NCBI RefSeq assembly: GCF_004136315.1
Contig: NZ_CP029562.1
Span: 4,921,501 to 4,985,500, forward strand
Source of the DNA: Mesorhizobium sp. Pch-S
GTDB lineage: Bacteria; Pseudomonadota; Alphaproteobacteria; Rhizobiales; Rhizobiaceae
DNA length: 64,000 nt
Direction of reading: 5' to 3'
Shown here: piece by piece, positions 57,390 through 64,000 of the stretch
Layout of the letters: each line of letters starts with the position of its first letter
How positions within the stretch are numbered: position 1 is the first letter of the stretch
Notes under the pieces: model-generated
Database searches by the model: none
What the model was told of the DNA's origin: nothing
Seen by the model: the letters and a program-made list of their open reading frames with translations, nothing else
Translations under genes and position numbers: made by a program

Positions 57390-60277
57390 TTACTGGCAGG
57401 CTTCGCATTCGGGATCATCGATGGCACAGGCCTTGCCCCACGCCGCATCGGCATGGATGACGATGGCTTGCGCGGCCGGTGCCGCGGCCACCACCGCGGA
57501 GACGGCATTGAGCTTGCCGTCGGTGCCCTTCAGCGTCGACTTCTCGACATGCGTCGCCGAGCGCGAGCGCAGGTAGTAGGTCGTCTTCAGACCCTTGCGC
57601 CAGGCTAGGCGATAGAGTTCGTCGAGCTTCTTGCCCGATGGATTGGCGATGTAGAGGTTGAGCGACTGCGCCTGATCGATCCATTTCTGGCGGCGGGAGG
57701 CGGCGTCGATCAGCCAAGAAGAATCGATCTCGAAAGCGGTCGCATAGAGCGCCTTGATGTCGTCCGGGACCCGGTCGATCTGGCCAAGCGAGCCGTCGAA
57801 ATATTTGAGGTCGGAAATCATCACTTCGTCCCACAGGCCGCGCGCCTTGAGATCATGCACGAGCTGCGGTTCACCACGGTGAAGTCGCCGGACATGTTCG
57901 ATTTGACGAAGAGGTTCTGGTAGCCCGGTTCGATCGACTGCGACACGCCGCAGATGTTGGAGATGGTGGCGGTCGGCGCGATCGCCATGCAGTTCGAGTT
58001 GCGCATGCCGGATTTCCTGACCCGCTTGCGCAGCGCGTCCCAGTCGAGCGTCGAAGACGCATCCATCTCAACGCCGGGCCGTGCCTTTTCCAAAAGGGCA
58101 ATGGAATCGATCGGCAGGATGCCCTTCGACCACAGCGATCCATCGTAGCTCGGATAACGGCCGCGTTCGGCGGCAAGATCGACCGAGGCGGAGATGGCAT
58201 GGTAGCTAATCGCCTCCATGCTGGCGTCGGCGAAAGCGACCGCCTCATCCGAAGCATAGGGGATGTGCAGAAGCTGCAGCGCATCCTGGAAACCCATCAG
58301 CCCCAGCCCCACCGGCCGGTGGCGCAGGTTGGAACGGCGCGCCTCGGGGATGGTGTAGAAATTGATGTCGACGACGTTGTCGAGCATGCGCATGGCGACG
58401 CTGACGGTCCTTGCGAGGTGATCGAGGTCCAGCCCCTTTTCCGCAACGTGGTTGACCAGGTTGATGGAGCCGAGATTGCAGACGGCGACCTCGTCCTTCG
58501 ACGTGTTCAGCGTGATTTCGGTGCACAGGTTGGACGAATGCACGACGCCGACATGCCCTTGCGGTGAGCGGATGTTGCAGGGGTCCTTGAAGGTGATCCA
58601 GGGATGTCCCGTCTCAAACAGCATGGTCAGCATCTTGCGCCAGAGGTCGACGGCGCGGACCTTGCGGAACACCTTGAGCCCGCCGGCGGCGGCCTTCGCT
58701 TCATAGGCCTCGTAGGCTTGCCGGAAGGCGGAGCCGTAAAGGTCATGCAGGTCCGTCGTCTCGTCGGGAGAGAACAGCGTCCATTCACCGTTGCCCTCGA
58801 CCCGTTCCATGAACAGGTCCGGCACCCAGTTGGCGGTGTTCATGTCATGCGTTCGGCGGCGGTCGTCGCCGGTGTTCTTGCGCAGGTCGAGGAATTCCTC
58901 GATGTCGACATGCCAGGTTTCCAGATAGGCGCACACGGCGCCCTTGCGCTTGCCGCCCTGATTGACGGCGATCGCGGTGTCGTTCGCCACCTTCAGGAAC
59001 GGCACCACACCCTGGCTCTCGCCATTGGTACCCTTGATATGAGCACCGAGGCCGCGAACCGGCGTCCAGTCATTGCCGAGGCCGCCGGAATATTTGGCGA
59101 GCAGCGCATTGTCCTTGACCGCCTTGAAGATGCCGTCGAGATCGTCGGCGACGGTGGTCAGGAAGCACGATGACAGCTGCGGCCGCAGCGTGCCGGAATT
59201 GAACAGCGTCGGCGTCGAGGCCATGAAATCGAAGGAGGACAGGAGGTCGTAGAACTCGACGGCCCGTGCCTCGCGGTCGATCTCGCGCACCGCCAGTCCC
59301 ATGGCGACACGCATGAAGAAGGACTGTGGCAACTCGAAACGCTTGCCCCTGGTGTGCAGGAAATAGCGATCGTAAAGGGTCTGCAGGCCGAGATACTGGA
59401 ACTGCAGGTCGCGCTCCGGCTTCAGTGCGGCGCCAAGCTGGGCGAGGTCGAAGCGGCCGAGTTCCGGATCGATCAGCTCGGCCTCGATGCCGGTTGTTAT
59501 GAATTCGGGGAAATAGGAAGCATAGCGGCCCGTCATCTCGGCCTGCGTTGCCTGTTCGGGGCGGCCGGTGACAAAGCTGAGCGCTTCGCGGCGCAGGCGG
59601 TCGAGCAGCAGGCGGGCCGAAACGAAGGCATAGTTCGGTTCGGTCTCGACAAGGGTGCGCGCGGCCAGGATTGGCGCTAGCGACAGTTCATCCAGGGTGA
59701 TGCCGTCATAAAGATTGCGGCGTGCCTCGGTGAGGATGGCTTCCGGCGAAACCGCGTCGAGCCCGGCACAGGCCTCCTCGACCACGCGCGCGAAGCGGGC
59801 CTCGTCAAGCGGTGCGAGCGTGCCGTCTTCGCCCCTCACATTGAGCGAACCGCCCGGCACGACCGCATCTGCCTTGTCGGCCAGGCGCTCGCGCGCCCGC
59901 TCCGCGCGGTAGAGCACATAGGCGCGCGCCACCTTGTGGTGTTCGCCGCGCATCAGCGCCAGTTCGACCTGATCCTGGATCTCTTCGATGTGGAAGGTGC
60001 GCCCGGCCTCGAAGCGGCGCGTCAGCGCCGTAACCACCTGTCCGGCCAGATCCTCGACAACGTCATGCACACGCCGCGAGCCTGCCGCAGTCGAGCCTTC
60101 GACGGCGAGGAACGCCTTGGTCAGCGCCACCACGATCTTCGTTGCGTCGAACGGTGTCACCGAGCCGTTGCGGCGTATCACCTTATAGCTTGGCTCGGCC
60201 TGAGGTGAGGTGTGGCTTTCGGCGATAAAGGGAGCTTTGGGAGCCCCGTTCGTGGTGAGTGCTGCAGTCGTTGCCAT
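57390..60277 (-). pseudogene. nrdA: nrdA, class I ribonucleotide reductase alpha subunit, single-base frameshift
   Basis: Start at the ATG at 60277 (GGGG upstream). About 962 codons would be read if one lost base is restored near 57867-57871: the frame goes from GDFTVVN to nonsense and stops at 57821, while family sequence ([30 protein letters not shown] ...) continues in another frame to the normal C-terminal CEACQ at 57390. N-terminus has one full ATP-cone (YKVIRRNGSVTPFDATKIVVALTKAF) and a second cone-like region to about 240. Active-site elements LSSCFL, NLCTEI, AVCNLGSINL are intact. Under a cobalamin riboswitch. Either an assembly error or a lesion tolerated because a B12-dependent class II enzyme exists elsewhere. 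Confidence 0.85.
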
Positions 60278-60399
60278 ATCATCCCCGTGGCGTTGAGGGC
60301 GGGGATTCTGGGGGAACGCATTGGCCATTCGGGACGCAGCGACGCCCGGCCACGCGCACCGCCGGGACACCCCGCCCGAGGTTCGTTCTCGTTCGTCGC

Positions 60400-60572
60400 G
60401 GCAGGTCTCCTGGCTTGCAGGTCGTCGCCCTTGTCGGCCTTCCCGGTGCGTTACGGCACCAGTGGCATTCTTCGACGCGGGCTCACTGCTTACAGTTGCG
60501 GGGGCAGCACCGGCTTTGCACCGGCTTCCCTCTTAGCTCCCAAGTCAGACGACTCGGGAGAACCTCGACTTC
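60400..60572 (-). promoter_or_regulatory. Cobalamin riboswitch in the nrdA-nrdB leader
   Basis: On the minus strand: AAGAGGGAAGCCGGTG, GCTGCCCCCGCAACTGT, GCCACTGG (B12 box) and CCGGGAAGGCCGAC, AGCCAGGAGACCTGCC (plus 60400-60415). All blocks fit the cobalamin aptamer. CGGGACACCCCGCCCG recurs at 60363-60378, 22 bases from the aptamer end, as in the mesX leader. About 120 bases separate aptamer and nrdA start. A TTGACA (60600-60605) and TATACT (60580-60585) lie upstream but with short spacing. The remaining 60606-60654 gap before tonB is empty. Confidence 0.95.
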
Positions 60573-60654
60573 GATATCTAGTATAGAACGCCGACTCGAT
60601 GTCAACGACTGGTGTGGGTGATGGCGAATTTGCCGACAACGCATTTTCAGCGGC

Positions 60655-61830
60655 TCACCGCTTGAAACTGATCATGATCGCCAGCGTCATCGAGGGGCGG
60701 GCTATTTCAGTCGGTGGAGCAGGCACCGGAGAGGCCCGCTTTACGGTCTCGATCGCTGCGCGATCGAGGGCCGCGCTACCGGAGGAGCCTGCGACCGAAG
60801 CCGATCTGACGACGCCCTGGGCATTGACGCGCAACTGCACGCGAACCGATGCAGAGCCGCTGGCGCCTGGAGGATATTGCCTGAATCGGCGAATATGGGC
60901 GATGACCTCGGCCTGCCATTGCGCCGGTGATACCGCGCTGCGTCCGGCTGGCTTCGCGGATCCCATTAACGCCGTCTGCTGCGACGAAGCCGCCGCCGGT
61001 CGGTCGGCCTTTTCAGATGGGCCGGATGTCTCGGTTGCCACGGCCTTCTTCGGCGCGCTTTGGCGTTGCTGGCGAACCGGCCTGGCGGGCGCGGCTGGTG
61101 CGGGTTTGTGAGCGCGGCTTTTATTCTCGGCCTTTCGAGTTTGCTGTCGTGCGGCGTCGGGCTTCTCGACCGGGCGGGCGAGTTTGCTTTCCGGTGCCTT
61201 CTTGATGGCCGGCACCGCTGGCGCGTTTTCCTGCGCGGAGCGGAGAACTTCCAGGCCCGGAGTGACTTCCTGCTTCGGTTCAGTTGCTTCGGTCCTGGTT
61301 TCCGCTGTTTCCTGTTGCGGCTGCGGCGCGGGTTCGGTCGTCCGAGGCTCGTCCTGTTCGGGGAGTGGATCGGCCTGTGCCGGTTCGTCTTGCGAAGGTA
61401 TTTCAGGCGCTTTTTCGATATCGGGCTGACGAAGGGAGCCTGCCGGTTCGCCGGCCGCATCCGCGGGCTGCTCGGTCTTGGGAGCAGCCTCGGATACATC
61501 CGGAGGCACCCATTCCACGGAGATGGCGTCGACGATACCTGGATCAGCGGCGGGAGGCAGGGTTATCGCGGCGAGATAGAGCCCGGCGCCGATATGAGCC
61601 ACGATGGAGACCACGCCACCCAGCAGCCAGCGTTGCGCAGCGCTGCGGTTGCTTGCCGGGTCCTCGCCAGGCTCTGGTTTCGGCGCTGCAGTGGTCGGGA
61701 GGGCGTCGTCGGCATCGGGCCGCGGCGCCGGAATTTCCGGCACCGTCCTGTCGTCGGTCGCAGGGACGGGCGAAGCAGGGCCGGCGCTGCGCGCGGACTT
61801 CCGCGCGCGCGATCTCGCCGGCCTGGCCAT
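60655..61830 (-). CDS. tonB: TonB-family energy transducer
   Basis: 391 aa, starting 2 bases after the receptor stop, so clearly co-transcribed. A cytoplasmic, Pro/Ala-rich tail of about 65 residues precedes a membrane anchor (WLLGGVVSIVAHIGAGLYLAAITL, about 68-90). A long Pro/Glu/Lys-rich periplasmic spacer leads to the C-terminal TonB domain WQAEVIAHIRRFRQYPPGASGSASVRVQLRVNAQGVVRSASVAGSSGSAALDRAAIETVKRASP. It transmits proton-motive force to the receptor encoded upstream. Confidence 0.9.
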   Translation of the reverse strand: MARPARSRARKSARSAGPASPVPATDDRTVPEIPAPRPDADDALPTTAAPKPEPGEDPASNRSAAQRWLLGGVVSIVAHIGAGLYLAAITLPPAADPGIVDAISVEWVPPDVSEAAPKTEQPADAAGEPAGSLRQPDIEKAPEIPSQDEPAQADPLPEQDEPRTTEPAPQPQQETAETRTEATEPKQEVTPGLEVLRSAQENAPAVPAIKKAPESKLARPVEKPDAARQQTRKAENKSRAHKPAPAAPARPVRQQRQSAPKKAVATETSGPSEKADRPAAASSQQTALMGSAKPAGRSAVSPAQWQAEVIAHIRRFRQYPPGASGSASVRVQLRVNAQGVVRSASVAGSSGSAALDRAAIETVKRASPVPAPPTEIARPSMTLAIMISFKR

Positions 61831-61832
61831 GC

Positions 61833-64000
61833 CTAGAACCGCATGGCCGAGTTCAGGTAGAAGGTGCGACCCTGTTCCGGGAAGCCGTAGGCGAGCTGGT
61901 AGTTCTTGTCGAAGATGTTCCTGACGCCGAAGTCGAACTCGAAATTGTCGTTCAACTTGTAGTTCATGTTGAGATTGACCAGCGCAAAGCCCTTGGTTTC
62001 AAAGAACGTGGTCTCCAGCCGGTCCGTCGACCAGCGCGCGCTGTAGATGGCGACGTTGGGCGAGACGGTGAAATTCTCGTACGGTACCCAGTCGGCATAG
62101 AGATAGGCGCTGTGCTCCGGCGTGCCGATGGGCTTTAGGCCCGGCCTGATCGGGTCGGAGATGTTGCGCTTGAGGTAGGTGTAGCTCGCGCCCACGGTCA
62201 GGTTGGAAAGCACATCCCATTCGCCGTAGACTTCGGCGCCGTAGTAACGGCCGTCGCCGATGTTCTGGCTCTGGACCTTTCCGCCACCAACGCTCACCGA
62301 CTGGATCACGTCGGAGACGTCGCTGTAGAACACCGAGCCACCGATCTTCAGCATTTCGGTCGGTTTGCCGGCCCAGCCGAGCTCGTAGTTCACGGCGCGC
62401 TCGGGGCTGAGATCCGGGTTCGGCAGCGCGTCGCCGAAGCGGGTGCTGAACCGGTCGAACAGCGTCGGGAAACGTGTGCGCGAGGAAATGCTGGCGTGGA
62501 ATTCCGACGCGTCGCTGTAGCGATAGATCGCCGCTCCCTGCCAGTTGAACGCCGAGCTGCCGCCATGCGGGTATTCGGACATCTTCTTGCTGGCCGAGTC
62601 GTATTTCTGGGCCTTGACCAGCTTGTTCCTGTCGTAGCTGATGCCGCCGACGAAATCCAAGCTCTCGGTTGCGTGGAAGGTATCTTCGACCGCCACCGAC
62701 CAGGTGTCCTCCAGCTTCGTCTGCTTCGGGTCGACGAAAGCGGAAGCGCCCGGTTGGTTGTGATCCCAGTTGGTATGGTCGTCTCGGCGGTAGTGAACTG
62801 CGCCTTTCAGCGTGTTCATCGGGATGAGTTCGGTTCCGGCCTCGACGCTGACGCCATAGGCGCTGTCGTCATAGTAGCTGTTGAAGGCGCGCGCCTGCTT
62901 CTGGCTGGTGAAGGTCGAGTCGTCATAGGCCGAAAGCAGGTTGTAGAAGGTGTTGTAGTAGGCCTTGGTCTTCACATAGGACTCATCACCGAGTTGCGTG
63001 TGCGAATAGAAGGCCAGCGAGTCGATGTCCCAGCGCGGCCATTCCCAGTCGCGCTGGTAGGCGGCGCCCGCCGGCAGTGGCGTGCGCGTGATGCCACGCA
63101 CCGGTTCGTAGATGCTGTAGGGGGCTGCCTTCTCACCCTGCTGCTTGGTGTAGCTGATGACGTATTCGTCGGTCTCGTTCGGCGTGTAGCCGAGCTTGAA
63201 GTTGGCGCGCCAGTCACGAACTTTGGAGAAGTTCCGGCGACCGCCATCCTCGACCGGCCCACCAATGCCGACCGGAACCGGATTGAAGCCCTGCGGCAGG
63301 AACCAGCCGTCGCTGTTGCGGAATGAACCGCTGGCCTGCAGGTAGAATTTCTCCTGCTTGGTTCCGACCCAGCCGGACGTCGTGAACGCGGCAAGGTCGC
63401 CGATGTTGCTGATGTCGATGCCGGTGCGCAGTTCGCCTTCGAATTCCTTGGTCGGCTTCCTGGTGACGAGGTTGATGGCGCCGCCCATGCCGCCGGGCCC
63501 GCTCAGCACCGAGACATAGCCCTTCTGCACCTGGATCTCGGACAGGTCCGGCGTCAAGAAGCGTCCGTAGTCGAGACGGTTGTCGGCCGGCAGGTAGACA
63601 CGGATGCCGTCGATATAAAGCGGTACCTGGAAACGGTCGAAGCCCCGGACGTAGATCAGCCTTTCATTGCGGCTGCCGCCCGTGTTGGAGACCTCGACAC
63701 CTGGTGTGGCTGCCAGCGCATCGTCCAGCGTGTTGCGGTTGCTCTTGTGGATGTCCGTTGCCGTCACGACGCTGCGCGACACCGACTGGCCGCCGATGTC
63801 GGAGGAGGCGCCGGCGGCGGCGCCATAGACGACGATCTCGCCCAGCTCGAAGACCGGCGATGTTGCCATGCGGGCAGGGGGAGCCGGTGCATCGTCTTTT
63901 TTCTGTTCGACGGCTCCGCCTTGTTGCTGCGCATAGGCAACAGGCAGTGCGGCAGTGGTTGTCAAAAGGACGAGCAAAGTCGTCGACGAAAGTCGCTTCA
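61833..64000 (-). CDS. TonB-dependent outer-membrane receptor, start at window edge
   Basis: At least 722 codons. The frame continues past the first internal start (TTG at 63977) to the window end, where xTG-AAG-CGA-CTT lies at 63996-64000; the start ATG probably has its A at 64001. A signal peptide (KRLSSTTLLVLLTTTAALPVAYA-QQQ) then follows. Plug domain: TLDDALAATPGVEVSNTGGSRNERLIYVRGFDRFQVPLYIDGIRVYLPADNRLDYGRFLTPDLSEIQVQKGYVSVLSGPGGMGGAINLVTRKP. Barrel ends in the expected aromatic C-terminus (YLNSAMRF). Substrate could be a siderophore or cobalamin; no BtuB-specific feature is evident. Confidence 0.88.
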   Translation of the reverse strand, partial: KRLSSTTLLVLLTTTAALPVAYAQQQGGAVEQKKDDAPAPPARMATSPVFELGEIVVYGAAAGASSDIGGQSVSRSVVTATDIHKSNRNTLDDALAATPGVEVSNTGGSRNERLIYVRGFDRFQVPLYIDGIRVYLPADNRLDYGRFLTPDLSEIQVQKGYVSVLSGPGGMGGAINLVTRKPTKEFEGELRTGIDISNIGDLAAFTTSGWVGTKQEKFYLQASGSFRNSDGWFLPQGFNPVPVGIGGPVEDGGRRNFSKVRDWRANFKLGYTPNETDEYVISYTKQQGEKAAPYSIYEPVRGITRTPLPAGAAYQRDWEWPRWDIDSLAFYSHTQLGDESYVKTKAYYNTFYNLLSAYDDSTFTSQKQARAFNSYYDDSAYGVSVEAGTELIPMNTLKGAVHYRRDDHTNWDHNQPGASAFVDPKQTKLEDTWSVAVEDTFHATESLDFVGGISYDRNKLVKAQKYDSASKKMSEYPHGGSSAFNWQGAAIYRYSDASEFHASISSRTRFPTLFDRFSTRFGDALPNPDLSPERAVNYELGWAGKPTEMLKIGGSVFYSDVSDVIQSVSVGGGKVQSQNIGDGRYYGAEVYGEWDVLSNLTVGASYTYLKRNISDPIRPGLKPIGTPEHSAYLYADWVPYENFTVSPNVAIYSARWSTDRLETTFFETKGFALVNLNMNYKLNDNFEFDFGVRNIFDKNYQLAYGFPEQGRTFYLNSAMRF

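Noticed and set aside
60580..60605. TTGACA / TATACT as the nrd promoter
   Set aside because: Spacing is 14 bases, too short for a normal sigma-70 promoter; mentioned only as a possibility.

Overview
The window is high-GC, densely packed DNA from an alphaproteobacterium, most likely a Hyphomicrobiales member of the Mesorhizobium/Aminobacter/Phyllobacteriaceae type. Markers are chvE-gguABC with a divergent gbpR-type regulator, NasT/NasS nitrate control, a Fur-family Mur-type regulator beside sitABCD, a CtrA-type box in front of minCDE, a GAAC-N7-GAAC SOS box and RIME-like intergenic repeats. No phage, transposase, CRISPR array, rRNA or tRNA was recognised.

Layout. 1-9.9 kb: a secreted HAL/PAL-like protein cut by the window edge, a LacI regulator with twin operators, and a CUT1-type ABC transporter operon (binding protein, two permeases, a 62-aa membrane protein, two ATPases) ending in a DhaK-DhaL kinase. 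10-12 kb: a MocR regulator and two tiny overlapping ORFs. 12-18.4 kb: chvE-gguA-gguB-gguC and a LysR regulator. 18.4-21 kb: small hypothetical genes and repeats, one gene with an SOS promoter and one tiny ORF whose ribosome site lies in a perfect hairpin. 21-23.4 kb: minCDE plus a 58-aa gene. 23.6-33.3 kb: an esterase, then nitrate assimilation (nasT, a frameshifted nasS, an antitermination-type leader, nitrate transporter, nirB, nirD, nasA). 33.4-35.5 kb: a UvrD-family helicase.

35.6-64 kb holds the most interesting theme. Three cobalamin riboswitches, all on the minus strand, precede (a) mesX-mesD, a folate-independent and B12-independent methionine synthase with a flavin reductase gene behind it; (b) a Rieske oxygenase operon of the glycine-betaine demethylase type with formaldehyde dehydrogenase; (c) nrdA-nrdB, an oxygen-dependent class I ribonucleotide reductase, followed by an 80-aa ORF and a degenerate CobF-like protein. 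B12-dependent metH lies between (a) and (c). The common logic appears to be that B12-independent, oxygen-using enzymes are switched on when B12 is scarce. metH and mesX also share an ATAAAG-type palindrome.

NrdB has Phe at the radical-Tyr position and ligand spacing like the Mn/Fe class Ic enzyme, and a manganese importer (sitABCD) with its Mur-type regulator lies directly downstream. The window ends with tonB and a TonB-dependent receptor whose start codon is cut by the edge. nasS and nrdA each carry what looks like a single-base deletion; these are either real lesions or assembly errors.
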